Part shown: in pieces, positions 1-8,318 of the stretch | Position numbering within the stretch: position 1 is the first letter of the stretch | How the letters are laid out: each line of letters starts with the position of its first letter | Assembly (NCBI GenBank): GCA_002424525.1 | Contig: DIKJ01000142.1 | Location: 12,154-35,144 of the forward strand | Length of the DNA stretch: 22,991 nt | Direction: 5' to 3' | Source: Bacteroidales bacterium UBA5621 | Lineage (GTDB): Bacteria; Bacteroidota; Bacteroidia; Bacteroidales; VadinHA17 | Notes under the pieces: generated by a model | What the model saw: the letters and a program-made list of their open reading frames with translations, nothing else | Told to the model about the DNA's origin: nothing | Databases searched by the model: none | Position numbers and translations under genes: made by a program

Positions 1-1524
1 GGTTCGGGAGCATACAGGATCGGATCATCCGTTGAATTTGACTGGTGCTCGGTGAACGCAATCGAGACAATAAGAAAAGAGGGACTCAGGTCGGTTATGA
101 TAAACTACAATCCCGAGACTGTAAGCACCGATTATGACATTTGCGAAAGGCTCTATTTCGATGAACTGACTTTTGAACGTGTCCTTGACATAATTGATCT
201 TGAAGTTCCGGCCGGCGTTATTCTGTCTGTCGGCGGACAGATACCCAACAACCTTGCCATGAGGCTTATGAGAGAAAATGTGCATGTCCTTGGAACATCC
301 CCGGTATCGATCGACAGAGCCGAGAACAGGCATAAATTCTCACACATGTGCGATATCCTGGGGATTGATCAGCCACAGTGGAAAGAGCTCTCATCCACTG
401 ATGACATTTTTGAGTTTGTCGACCGGATAGGGTTCCCCGTTCTTATAAGGCCCTCATACGTTCTTTCGGGTGCCGCAATGAACGTGGTATCAAACAGGAA
501 CGAGTTGTCACATTATCTTGAGCTCGCGTCGCAGGTTTCAAAACAATACCCGGTGGTTGTCACGGAATTCATTGAGAATGCCAAGGAGATCGAGATCGAT
601 GCCGTGGCCAGGGAGGGTGAAATAATAACCTACGCGATCAGCGAGCATGTGGAGTTTGCGGGTGTGCACTCCGGTGATGCAACGATGGTATTTCCCGCAC
701 AAAAGATCTATTTCGAGACAGCCAGGCGGATAAAGCGTATATCGCGTCTTATCTCAAGGGAGCTTAACATAACAGGTCCCTTCAACATCCAGTTCCTTGC
801 CAAGGACAACAATATTAAAGTCATTGAATGTAACCTCAGGGCAAGCCGCAGTATGCCGTTCGTCTCGAAGGTATTGAAAACCAACCTTATCGATCTTGCC
901 ACAAAAGTCATGCTCGGTATTCCTGTCGAAAAACCCCATAAATCGGTGTTCGATCTCGATTATGTGGGGGTGAAGGCCCCGCAGTTCAGCTTCTCCAGAC
1001 TTGCAAAGGCCGACCCGGTGCTGGGCGTCGACATGTCATCGACGGGTGAGGTGGGTTGTATCGGAGAAGGTTTTTATGAAGCGATCCTGAAGGCTATGTT
1101 CTCCGTCGGATACAGGGTACCGGTTAAAAGCATCCTGCTCTCAACAGGGCCGGCCAGGTCGAAAGTGGAGCTTATTAACAGCGCCAAGGCCCTGAGGGAC
1201 AGGGGACACAAATTATATGCGACCAGAGGCACCCAACAATTTCTTATGAATGCCGGTATCGATGCACATGTAGCATACTGGCCCGACGAGGATAAAAGCC
1301 CTAACACTATAGAACTTATTCAGTCGCGGGAGGTTGACCTGGTAGTAAATATCCCCAAGAACCTTAGCCCTTCGGAGCTTGATAACGACTATTCCATCAG
1401 AAGGGCTGCAGTCGATTATAATGTCCCGCTTCTGACAAATGCCAGGCTGGCAAGTGCGTTTATCCTGGCATTCTGCCGCCTGAGCATCGACGACCTGGCG
1501 ATCAGGGGCTGGGACGAATACTAG
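1..1524 (+). CDS. carB: Carbamoyl phosphate synthase large subunit, C-terminal half (5' truncated by window)
   Basis: Makes carbamoyl phosphate from bicarbonate, glutamine-derived ammonia and two ATP, for pyrimidine and arginine synthesis. The frame is open from base 1, so the gene starts outside the window; the GTG at 52 is an internal Val. The 507 visible residues start at the YRIGSSVEFDW nucleotide-fold motif that opens the second synthetase half, continue through the ATP-grasp region (RPSYVLSGAAM, HVEFAGVHSGDA, IECNLRASRSMPFVSK) and STGEV, and end with the MGS-like allosteric domain (about residue 380 to the end, with IRRAAVDYNVPLLTN). Several motifs (GGQIPNNLA, ECNLRASRS) resemble animal CAD/CPS1 more than E. 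coli CarB. Family certain; whether this is the only carB copy cannot be told. Confidence 0.97.
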   Translation, partial: GSGAYRIGSSVEFDWCSVNAIETIRKEGLRSVMINYNPETVSTDYDICERLYFDELTFERVLDIIDLEVPAGVILSVGGQIPNNLAMRLMRENVHVLGTSPVSIDRAENRHKFSHMCDILGIDQPQWKELSSTDDIFEFVDRIGFPVLIRPSYVLSGAAMNVVSNRNELSHYLELASQVSKQYPVVVTEFIENAKEIEIDAVAREGEIITYAISEHVEFAGVHSGDATMVFPAQKIYFETARRIKRISRLISRELNITGPFNIQFLAKDNNIKVIECNLRASRSMPFVSKVLKTNLIDLATKVMLGIPVEKPHKSVFDLDYVGVKAPQFSFSRLAKADPVLGVDMSSTGEVGCIGEGFYEAILKAMFSVGYRVPVKSILLSTGPARSKVELINSAKALRDRGHKLYATRGTQQFLMNAGIDAHVAYWPDEDKSPNTIELIQSREVDLVVNIPKNLSPSELDNDYSIRRAAVDYNVPLLTNARLASAFILAFCRLSIDDLAIRGWDEY

Positions 1525-1526
1525 GG

Positions 1527-1568
1527 GAAGACGGAAGACCGAAGACGGAAGACCGAAGATGGAAGGAT
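1527..1568. repeat. Heptamer tandem array, consensus GAAGACS
   Basis: Directly after the carB stop lie four exact copies of GAAGAC followed alternately by G or C, then GAAGATG, then a degenerate GAAGGAT. The alternating seventh base gives a 14-base higher-order period, seen as two identical 14-mers at 1531-1544 and 1545-1558. It fills most of the 54-base gap before the glycosyltransferase. It is not a hairpin. Function unknown. Confidence 0.85.
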
Positions 1569-1578
1569 TTGTTTTGAA

Positions 1579-2709
1579 ATGCTTAAATCCTGGAGAATGC
1601 ACTGGTTGCCTGCAATATTTATCCTCCCTTACCTGATACTCTTTCTGGTTGTTTACAGGCATCTTCTCAAAGCCAGAGCCTACAGGCCAGAAAAAGATCC
1701 GGAGGAGTCTGTTTCCGTTATAATTGCATGCCGGAACGAAGAAAAAAACATTGAAAAGCTTCTCAGACATCTGGCCGTTCAGGATTATCCCCCTCATCTT
1801 TTTGAGGTTATCGTTGTTGATGATAACTCCGATGACCAGACAGCCGGCATCGCTTCATCCTTTGAACGATCAATGAACCTGAAAGTAATCTCAAACGAAG
1901 GATCGGGCAAAAAAAGCGCAATCAGAACCGGTATCGGATCATCACAGGGCAGACTGATAATAACAACTGATGCCGACTGCCGGATGGGTACCGGATGGAT
2001 CAGCACGATCGCATCGTTCCACAATGACTCTAAGCCTGATATGATAATCTGTCCGGTCAAGCTCGAAGGGAGCCCCGGATTCTTCGGAAAGTTCCAGGAA
2101 CTCGAGTTCCTGGGCCTGCAGGGAATAACCGCAGGCACAGCTCTTGCAGGAAGTCCGGTAATGTGCAATGGGGCCAACCTTGCATTTACCAGGGAGGTTT
2201 ACACTGGCCACTCGCCTAACCTCCATTTGACGATTGCTTCAGGCGATGACATCTTCCTTCTGCACAGCCTGAAAAAAGAGAGGGGCTCAGCGATAAGATG
2301 GCTCGAGTCGCCCGGGTCGAGGGTGATTGCATCAGCGGTTGACAGACCCTTTGAATATTTAAAGCAGAGAAGAAGATGGATCTCCAAAGGCAGGGCTTAC
2401 AGGGATCTGTTGACGATATGCCTTGCAGTTGTGACGTTTTTCACAATTAGTCTGGAGATATCCCTCCTTGCCGCAGCATTAGCAAACAAGCTGTATTTGC
2501 CTGTGCTTTTAGTCGTTTTTTTTGTAAAATCGGTCCCTGATTTTCTGATCCTGCAGAATACAGCCTCAAGGTACTCTGAGCAGAGGCTGATAAAATGGTT
2601 TTTACCGGCGCAGGTGATCTACCCCTTCTATGTAATGTCCGTTTTTTTCTGCTCAGTATTTACTTCAGGCGGAAGGGAACTCAGTTTCCCATCTCAGAGA
2701 GGAACTTGA
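1579..2709 (+). CDS. Membrane-anchored family 2 glycosyltransferase
   Basis: Predicted inner-membrane GT-A enzyme that transfers a sugar from a nucleotide-sugar donor; donor and acceptor cannot be assigned. One membrane helix lies at about residues 8-27. The cytoplasmic GT2 domain has VSVIIACRNEE (45-55), the nucleotide-binding DD at 81-82, the DAD metal motif at 131-133, the acceptor-side GDD at 222-224 and QRRRW at 263-267, the QxxRW motif typical of processive or membrane GT2 enzymes. Two or three more hydrophobic helices follow at about 279-301, 305-325 and 340-365. At 376 residues it is usual for the group. Its last 29 bases overlap the 3' end of recQ on the other strand. It may be cotranscribed with carB; no separate promoter is visible. 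Surface polysaccharide or glycolipid synthesis is an inference from the family. Confidence 0.9.
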   Translation: MLKSWRMHWLPAIFILPYLILFLVVYRHLLKARAYRPEKDPEESVSVIIACRNEEKNIEKLLRHLAVQDYPPHLFEVIVVDDNSDDQTAGIASSFERSMNLKVISNEGSGKKSAIRTGIGSSQGRLIITTDADCRMGTGWISTIASFHNDSKPDMIICPVKLEGSPGFFGKFQELEFLGLQGITAGTALAGSPVMCNGANLAFTREVYTGHSPNLHLTIASGDDIFLLHSLKKERGSAIRWLESPGSRVIASAVDRPFEYLKQRRRWISKGRAYRDLLTICLAVVTFFTISLEISLLAAALANKLYLPVLLVVFFVKSVPDFLILQNTASRYSEQRLIKWFLPAQVIYPFYVMSVFFCSVFTSGGRELSFPSQRGT

Positions 2710-4861
2710 TCCTCATAAGACGTATCTCTTCTTCCTCAAACTCATTTCCAAGCTCAGCGATCGCCTCTTCAAGCGAATCAGATTCAGCTTCTTCCCTGTA
2801 ATATGAAAAGATGTCGTGCTGACGCTCTTCGTCAATGACCAGATTTACATAATAGTCGAGATTGATCCTGGTACCCGCATTGACTATGGCCTCGATTTCT
2901 GAAATAAGCTCATCCATTTCAAGCCCTTTAGCCTCCGCAATGTCTTCGAGGGGCCTCTTCATATCGATGCTCTGAATGATATAGACCTTCAATCCTGATT
3001 TATTCACCACGGATTTTACAACCATGTCAAGCGGCCTGATTATCTCCTTCTCCTCGACATACTTCTTTATTATATCAACAAACTCCTTCCCGTATCTCTG
3101 AGCCTTCCCCGCTCCCACTCCTGAAATATTCTGAAGCTCTTCAAGGCTTATGGGATACTGGATCGCCATATCTTCGAGTGAGGGATCCTGGAAGATTACA
3201 AACGGCGGGACCTCTTTCTGCTTGGATATCTTTTTTCTCAGGTCCTTGAGGATGCTGAAAAGCTCCTCATCCACGGCGGCAGTACGCGCCCCGAATGCAT
3301 TTTCCTCATCAGACGTATCGGCATAGTCATGATCCTCTGCCAGCATAAAGGAGGTCGGGTTTTCGAGAAAAGCCAGTCCATTCTGGGTAACCTTCAGGAG
3401 GCCGTAATTCTCAATATCCTTTGTCAGGAACTTGGCGATAAGTGATTGTCTGATGACCATGTTCCAGAACTTCTCATCCTTATCTTCTCCCATTCCGAAA
3501 AACTCCAGCTTATGGTGCTTGTACGACTTGATTGCCGATGTGACCTTTCCCGACAGGATGTTCGCAACATGGTCCGCCTTGAATTTCTCCTTAACAGCCA
3601 GAACAGTCTCAAGAACATTTACAATTGCCTCATTACCTTCAAACTGAGCTTTAGGGTGCAGGCAATTATCACAGGCTTCACAATTCTCCTTATGGTACTC
3701 TTCGCCGAAATAGTGGAGCAGAAGCTTGCGCCTGCAAACCGACGATTCGGCATAAGAGACTGTTTCGAGCAGAAGTTGTTTCCCTATCTCCTGTTCGGCG
3801 ATGGGCTTTCCCTGCATGAACTTCTCAAGCTTCAGGATATCGTTGTAGCTGTAATATGCGATGCAATTCCCTTCTCCTCCATCCCGGCCGGCGCGTCCTG
3901 TCTCCTGGTAATAACCCTCAAGGCTCTTCGGGATATCATAATGAATAACAAATCTGACATCAGGCTTGTCGATCCCCATTCCGAACGCAATGGTGGCAAC
4001 AATTATATCCGCCTCCTCCATCAGGAATTTGTCCTGATTCAGCGTACGGGTAGCGGAATCCATTCCGGCATGATACGGAAGCGCCTTAATGCCATTGACT
4101 TTAAGAGTCTCGGCCATCTCCTCCACTTTCTTTCTGCTGAGGCAATAGATTATTCCAGATTTGCCGTGATTGTTCTTTATATACCTGATGATCTCCTTAG
4201 CGACCTCCTGCTTCGATTTCACCTCATAGTAGAGGTTCGGGCGGTTGAACGACGATTTGAAAATATCGGCATTGAGAATTCCGAGGTTCTTTTGAATATC
4301 ATGCTGGACCTTAGGGGTTGCGGTCGCAGTAAGGGCAATGATGGGAGATCTGCCTATCATATCTACTATGGGCCGTATTCTGCGATACTCGGGCCTGAAA
4401 TCATGTCCCCATTCCGAAATACAGTGTGCTTCGTCGATGGCATAGAAAGATATTTTCACATTCTTGAGAAACTCAATATTGTCTTCCTTCGTCAGAGATT
4501 CGGGAGCAACGTAAAGTAATTTTGCCTTGCCGGACATCACATCCTTCTTGACCCTTGTGCTCTCTGCCTTGGTCAGCGATGAATTGAGGAAATGGGCAAC
4601 ATCATCATTTGTGCTGAAGTTGCGCATGGCATCAACCTGGTTCTTCATAAGGGCTATCAGCGGGGAGATGACAATGGCCGTTCCCTCCTTGATTACAGCC
4701 GGCAGCTGATAGCAAAGTGATTTGCCTCCCCCTGTCGGCATCAGAACAAATGTATCCCTTCCGGCTAGGATATTATTTATTATCGACTCCTGGTTGCCTT
4801 TAAAAGTGTCAAATCCGAAATACTTTTTTAAATAATCGTGAATAATTGAATCTTTCTCCAT
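2681..4861 (-). CDS. recQ: ATP-dependent DNA helicase RecQ
   Basis: A 3'-5' superfamily 2 helicase of recombination and replication-fork repair. Visible in order: Walker A PTGGGKS at 42-48, DEAH at 143-146, TATATP at about 179-183, motif VI QETGRAGRDG at 319-328, a zinc-binding set C376, C394, C397 and C400, the winged-helix RQC region, an HRDC domain at about 530-604 (LQNISGVGAGKAQRYG), and a further 120-residue C-terminal region rich in acidic residues. E. coli RecQ has about 610 residues; this 726-residue form matches the longer version usual in Bacteroidota, where the extra end is a helix-turn-helix-like domain. A GGGGAG stretch lies just before the ATG. It runs convergent to and overlaps the glycosyltransferase gene, so no terminator fits between them. 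Confidence 0.97.
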   Translation of the reverse strand: MEKDSIIHDYLKKYFGFDTFKGNQESIINNILAGRDTFVLMPTGGGKSLCYQLPAVIKEGTAIVISPLIALMKNQVDAMRNFSTNDDVAHFLNSSLTKAESTRVKKDVMSGKAKLLYVAPESLTKEDNIEFLKNVKISFYAIDEAHCISEWGHDFRPEYRRIRPIVDMIGRSPIIALTATATPKVQHDIQKNLGILNADIFKSSFNRPNLYYEVKSKQEVAKEIIRYIKNNHGKSGIIYCLSRKKVEEMAETLKVNGIKALPYHAGMDSATRTLNQDKFLMEEADIIVATIAFGMGIDKPDVRFVIHYDIPKSLEGYYQETGRAGRDGGEGNCIAYYSYNDILKLEKFMQGKPIAEQEIGKQLLLETVSYAESSVCRRKLLLHYFGEEYHKENCEACDNCLHPKAQFEGNEAIVNVLETVLAVKEKFKADHVANILSGKVTSAIKSYKHHKLEFFGMGEDKDEKFWNMVIRQSLIAKFLTKDIENYGLLKVTQNGLAFLENPTSFMLAEDHDYADTSDEENAFGARTAAVDEELFSILKDLRKKISKQKEVPPFVIFQDPSLEDMAIQYPISLEELQNISGVGAGKAQRYGKEFVDIIKKYVEEKEIIRPLDMVVKSVVNKSGLKVYIIQSIDMKRPLEDIAEAKGLEMDELISEIEAIVNAGTRINLDYYVNLVIDEERQHDIFSYYREEAESDSLEEAIAELGNEFEEEEIRLMRIKFLSEMGN

Positions 4862-5076
4862 TTTTACTCCCCGGTGATGTTACCTTTCTGCAAATTATTC
4901 GTTTCAACAATCTATATAAAGTTAAATAATTTCTTAATTAAATCCCGAATTTTTTAAATTATTAACAAATAATAAATACGGGATTTTTTTAGCGGGCAGA
5001 AAATGATATTGTTTTGCTAAATAAGATTTATCATCTTTACAGGCTGAAATTTTGGACTAATTAATATTCACTGAGG
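4862..5076. other. AT-rich divergent intergenic region between recQ and tatC
   Basis: This 215-base gap must hold promoters for recQ (leftward) and tatC (rightward). It is visibly AT-rich compared with the flanking genes. The only tatC promoter candidate is weak: TTG at 5014-5016 followed by CATCTTTA at 5032-5039, a partial TAnnTTTG match with only 15 bases between. For recQ, the minus strand has TAATTTG at about 4891-4897, one base short of consensus. No ORF, tRNA or strong hairpin is seen. Confidence 0.4.
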
Positions 5077-5934
5077 ATGGCGGCCAAAAGGAAGAATGGG
5101 AAATCAGGTGAAGGTGAGATGTCGTTCCTTGAACATCTGGAGGAACTGAGGTGGCATTTAATACGTTCGATCCTTGCCATTGTCATTCTGATGGTTGTTG
5201 CTTTTCTTTTTAAGAACATCATCTTTGACAGAGTGATCCTTGCGCCGAAAACTCCGGAGTTCTTTACCAACCGGGTATTATGTGAGCTTGGACACCTTTT
5301 AAGGACCAAACTCCTTTGTATCAATACCCGTCCGCTTGAACTCATTAATATAAAGATGGCCGGACAGCTCACCACGCATATAGCTGTCTCGCTTGTTGCG
5401 GGTCTTATCCTTGCCTTTCCGGTCATTCTGTGGGAATTCTGGAGGTTCTTCAAACCCGCCCTTCATTCAAGTGAGGCTCAGTATGCAAGAGGAGTCGTGC
5501 TGATCGCTTCATTGCTCTTTTTTACCGGTGTTCTGTTCGGATATTTTATGCTGGTACCGTTGTCTATTCATTTTCTCGGATCCTATGAAATAAGCGCCAC
5601 TGTAGCTAACCAGATTTATGTGCGATCCTATATCGGAACTATCTCCTCGATCTGCCTTGCCGTCGGTTTGATCTTTGAGCTTCCGATCATCGTCTTTTTC
5701 CTTACCAAGGTGGGTATCATCACCCCCGCCTTCATGATAAAGTACCGCAAGCATGCGATCGTTGTGATAGTTGTTATGTCGGCGATAATCACTCCGCCTG
5801 ATATCTTTTCCCAGCTTCTGGTAAGTATTCCGCTTTTCATCCTCTACCAGGTGGGAATAGGCATCTCCAAAAGAGTCATGAAGAAGAAAGAGAAGGAGAG
5901 AGAGGAGTTCATGAAACAGGGTGCCTCTGATTGA
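5077..5934 (+). CDS. tatC: Sec-independent protein translocase TatC
   Basis: Multi-spanning receptor of the twin-arginine pathway, which exports folded, often cofactor-containing, proteins across the inner membrane. The N-terminal cytoplasmic signature SFLEHLEELRWHL (16-28) is the TatC hallmark that helps bind the RR signal peptide; EFWRFFKPAL (120-129) with the following Glu at 133 is the conserved first-loop region. Six hydrophobic segments follow the family pattern, and 285 residues is slightly above the E. coli length. The ATG at 5077 is used because the signature begins soon after it. No tatA or tatB is in the window. lptB follows 29 bases later, so the two may be cotranscribed. Confidence 0.96.
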   Translation: MAAKRKNGKSGEGEMSFLEHLEELRWHLIRSILAIVILMVVAFLFKNIIFDRVILAPKTPEFFTNRVLCELGHLLRTKLLCINTRPLELINIKMAGQLTTHIAVSLVAGLILAFPVILWEFWRFFKPALHSSEAQYARGVVLIASLLFFTGVLFGYFMLVPLSIHFLGSYEISATVANQIYVRSYIGTISSICLAVGLIFELPIIVFFLTKVGIITPAFMIKYRKHAIVVIVVMSAIITPPDIFSQLLVSIPLFILYQVGIGISKRVMKKKEKEREEFMKQGASD

Positions 5935-5948
5935 TCTGAAACTTTTAC

Positions 5949-5954
5949 AGGAGG
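5949..5954 (+). promoter_or_regulatory. Strong Shine-Dalgarno AGGAGG before lptB
   Basis: A full AGGAGG sits nine bases before the lptB ATG. Most other genes in this window have no such site, as is usual in Bacteroidota, so this one stands out and fixes the lptB start. Confidence 0.7.
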
Positions 5955-5963
5955 GAGCCTTAA

Positions 5964-6689
5964 ATGAAACTATATACTGACAATCTCGTAAAGAAATACC
6001 GAAAGCGGACTGTTGTCGACCATGTTTCCATTGAGGTTGAGCAGGGGGAGATTGTGGGACTGCTTGGTCCGAACGGAGCCGGCAAAACCACTTCCTTTTA
6101 CATGATTGTCGGACTCATCAGGCCCCGGGAAGGAAGGATCTTCCTTGATGACAATGAGATTACCGACCTGCCGGTATACAAGCGTGCCCGCCTTGGCATA
6201 GGTTACCTGGCCCAGGAAGCATCAATATTCCGGAACCTCTCCGTTGAGGATAACATGCGCGCCGTACTTCAGATGTCGGGACTTCCGGCAGATGAACAGG
6301 CCGAGAGGATGGAAACCCTGCTTAATGAATTCGGGCTTCTGAAAATCAGAAAAAACAAGGGCATACAGCTTTCAGGGGGAGAAAGAAGACGAACCGAAAT
6401 TGCAAGGGCGCTTGCCCTTAAACCAAAATTCATCCTTCTTGACGAACCTTTCGCAGGGGTCGATCCCATTGCCGTTGAGGATATCCAGGAAATTGTATCC
6501 AGTCTCAGCGAAAAGAATATCGGCATACTGATAACCGATCATAACGTTCACGAAACGCTCTCAATCACCGATCGTGCCTACCTCCTGTTCGAAGGGCGCA
6601 TCCTTAAATCGGGCACTTCCGCTCAACTTGCTGAAGACGAGCATGTAAGAAAAGTATACCTTGGCAAGAACTTTGAATTGCGCAGGTAG
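5964..6689 (+). CDS. lptB: LPS export ABC transporter ATPase LptB
   Basis: Cytoplasmic ATPase of the LptB2FG extractor that pulls lipopolysaccharide from the inner membrane toward the outer membrane. Walker [10 protein letters not shown] at 35-43, Q-loop Q84 followed by the family-typical [12 protein letters not shown], signature LSGGE at 136-140, Walker B FILLDE at 156-161 and switch H193 (TDHNV) are all intact. The 241-residue length and the [10 protein letters not shown] stretch separate LptB from the branched-chain amino acid ATPases it otherwise resembles. lptF, lptG and lptC are not nearby. Starts at an ATG with a strong ribosome binding site. Probably cotranscribed with tatC. Confidence 0.95.
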   Translation: MKLYTDNLVKKYRKRTVVDHVSIEVEQGEIVGLLGPNGAGKTTSFYMIVGLIRPREGRIFLDDNEITDLPVYKRARLGIGYLAQEASIFRNLSVEDNMRAVLQMSGLPADEQAERMETLLNEFGLLKIRKNKGIQLSGGERRRTEIARALALKPKFILLDEPFAGVDPIAVEDIQEIVSSLSEKNIGILITDHNVHETLSITDRAYLLFEGRILKSGTSAQLAEDEHVRKVYLGKNFELRR

Positions 6690-6698
6690 CTCTCCCAG

Positions 6699-6729
6699 TT
6701 TGTAATGAAAATAATTTTCCATACTTTTG
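6699..6729 (+). promoter_or_regulatory. Bacteroidota-type promoter of tRNA-Leu
   Basis: TTTG at 6699-6702 and TACTTTTG at 6722-6729, separated by 19 bases, match the -33 TTTG and -7 TAnnTTTG consensus of the Bacteroidota primary sigma factor exactly. Predicted transcription start is near 6735, a few bases before the mature tRNA. Confidence 0.8.
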
Positions 6730-6741
6730 CCGGGAATTTCT

Positions 6742-6824
6742 GCGGATGTGTCGTAATTGGTAGCCGAGCAAGACTTAGGATCTTGTGTCTTTAAGACGTG
6801 GGGGTTCGAGTCCCTTCATCCGCA
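6742..6824 (+). tRNA. tRNA-Leu (anticodon UAG)
   Basis: A class II tRNA reading CUA. Acceptor stem GCGGATG (6742-6748) pairs with CATCCGC (6817-6823), with discriminator A at 6824. The anticodon stem CAAGA/TCTTG (6769-6773 and 6781-6785) encloses loop CTTAGGA, giving anticodon TAG at 6776-6778. The long variable arm (GTCT/AGAC at 6787-6790 and 6794-6797) is the leucine/serine-type extra arm. The T arm at 6800-6816 has loop TTCGAGT. The 3' CCA is not encoded (the next bases are CAATA), so it must be added by a nucleotidyltransferase. Confidence 0.98.
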
Positions 6825-6900
6825 CAATAATAAATGAGCCTCCGGCAAGACAATATAATATACTTGCGAGCTCCCTGCATCAGAATTTAACAGACTTAAA

Positions 6901-8250
6901 ATGAATATTACCAGAGAAAATAGTGATGACCTGAATGCGGTCCTTAAGGTGCATGTAGAAAAAGCTGACTATGACGAAAAGGTGGAGAAGGTACTGAGAG
7001 ACTACCGGAGAAAAGCCACAGTAAAAGGTTTTCGTCCGGGCATGGTACCCATGGGCCTGGTCCGGAAAATGTACGGCAAAGCAGTGCAACTTGATGAGAT
7101 CAATAAAATCGTATCCGAGAATATCAGCACATACCTGAAAGAAGAAAAGCTTGATATCCTGGGAGATCCCCTGTCAAAACAGGATGAGAATGAACTGGCT
7201 GACTTTGATTCCAGGGAGGATTTTACCTTCTCGTTCGAGCTTGGCCTGGCACCGCTTTTCGAACTGAAATTAAACAGGAAGAATAAAGTAACGGGTTATA
7301 CCATTTCCGTCGATGAGAAGATGAAGAATGACTATCTGCAGAATTATGCCCGTCGGTTCGGCGAGTTTCGCAGAGAGGAAATATCTGAAGATAAAGACAT
7401 TCTTAAAGGAAGGATTGAAGCTCTGGATGAACTGAACAATCCGTTGCCGGAAGGAGTATCCCATGATGAGGCCACAGTGGCAACCGACCTCATAAAAGAT
7501 GAAGAAATAAAAAAACAGTTTCTCGGACGGTCCGAAAATGAGCTTATCGATTTTGATCTCCGGAAAGCTCTGCCCAACGATAATGAAATTGCCGGGCTTC
7601 TCAAGATCCCCAAAGAGGAAGCAGCCGGTATCGGCGGCAATTTCCGCTTCACGATACGGGAAATAAGCCGTTTCGTTCCTGCTGAAATCGGGCAGGAATT
7701 TTTCGACAGGATATATGGCGAAGGCATCGTGTCTTCTGAAGAGGAGTTCATGAAAAAGATTGAAGATGAGATCAGCGCCAATCTCAAGCATGAGTCTGAC
7801 TATAAACTTGCACTCGACCTTAAAAAACTGGCAATTGAAAAGTGCGAATTTGACCTCCCCGAGGAGTTTCTCAAAAAATGGCTCCTGAGGGTAAACGAAA
7901 AAACAACAGAAGAACTGATAAACAAGGAATTTGACAGCTTCAGAACCGACCTGAAATGGCAGCTTATAAGAAATAAGATTGCTAAGCTGAATGAAGTAAG
8001 GATTACCGAAGAAGAGCTTACGGAAGAAGCCGAAAGGATTACCCGATATCAGTTCGGGCAATATGGCCTGCATTATGCGACCGACGAACAAGTCAGCAAT
8101 TACGCCAGGGAAACCCTGAAGCGTGAAGACGAAGCTAAAAGAATTGCTGACAAGCTCCTTGAAGACAAAGTAATCCTTCTTCTCAGGGATATGGTCAGAA
8201 TCGATTACAAACAGGTGAGTGTTGAAGAGTTCAATAAGCTTTTTGAATAG
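6901..8250 (+). CDS. tig: Trigger factor (ribosome-associated chaperone)
   Basis: Binds the ribosome exit tunnel and shields nascent chains. The N-terminal ribosome-binding domain spans about residues 1-130 and carries the GFRPGMVP signature at 43-50 (GFRxGxxP in the family). The middle region, about 163-255, takes the place of the FKBP-type prolyl isomerase domain but lacks the usual VTIDF-G and PGFE-like motifs. The C-terminal chaperone arms follow from about residue 260 (PAEIGQEFFDRIYG), strongly helical and charged. At 449 residues the length is normal for Bacteroidota. It precedes clpP by 68 bases in the widely conserved tig-clpP-clpX order. A near-consensus TATACTTG lies at 6859-6866, but no -33 element was found; read-through from the tRNA promoter is possible. 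Confidence 0.96.
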   Translation: MNITRENSDDLNAVLKVHVEKADYDEKVEKVLRDYRRKATVKGFRPGMVPMGLVRKMYGKAVQLDEINKIVSENISTYLKEEKLDILGDPLSKQDENELADFDSREDFTFSFELGLAPLFELKLNRKNKVTGYTISVDEKMKNDYLQNYARRFGEFRREEISEDKDILKGRIEALDELNNPLPEGVSHDEATVATDLIKDEEIKKQFLGRSENELIDFDLRKALPNDNEIAGLLKIPKEEAAGIGGNFRFTIREISRFVPAEIGQEFFDRIYGEGIVSSEEEFMKKIEDEISANLKHESDYKLALDLKKLAIEKCEFDLPEEFLKKWLLRVNEKTTEELINKEFDSFRTDLKWQLIRNKIAKLNEVRITEEELTEEAERITRYQFGQYGLHYATDEQVSNYARETLKREDEAKRIADKLLEDKVILLLRDMVRIDYKQVSVEEFNKLFE

Positions 8251-8261
8251 AAATCAATGCA

Positions 8262-8294
8262 TTGCACTGATTAAATTTTATTTTCATATCTTTG
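8262..8294 (+). promoter_or_regulatory. Promoter of clpP-clpX
   Basis: TATCTTTG at 8287-8294 is a perfect TAnnTTTG -7 box. The best -33 element is TTG at 8262-8264, at a slightly long spacing of 22 bases. A transcription start near 8300 leaves a leader of about 20 bases before the clpP ATG at 8319. The -7 box covers the in-frame TTG at 8292, ruling that codon out as the start. Confidence 0.65.
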
Positions 8295-8318
8295 ATATCA
8301 AATTTTAAGACCCTGAAT

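Noticed and set aside
1213..1797. Minus-strand open frame spanning the carB end, the repeat array and the glycosyltransferase start
   Set aside because: It reads through two well-supported genes and the heptamer array on the other strand; no domain is visible.
3446..4519. Long plus-strand open frame of 357 codons opposite recQ
   Set aside because: It lies entirely antisense to well-supported recQ helicase domains, and its translation shows no recognisable motif or domain. It is a codon-bias shadow.
6845..6867. GCAAG/CTTGC inverted repeat after tRNA-Leu as a terminator
   Set aside because: Five pairs around a 13-base AT loop with no T tract; too weak to call.
7270..8091. Minus-strand open frame of 273 codons opposite tig
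   Set aside because: Fully antisense to trigger factor, low-complexity Phe/Leu/Ile-rich translation, no promoter; a shadow of charged codons.
8292..8318. Upstream TTG start for clpP
   Set aside because: The TTG forms the end of a perfect -7 promoter box, so it is unlikely to be in the mRNA.
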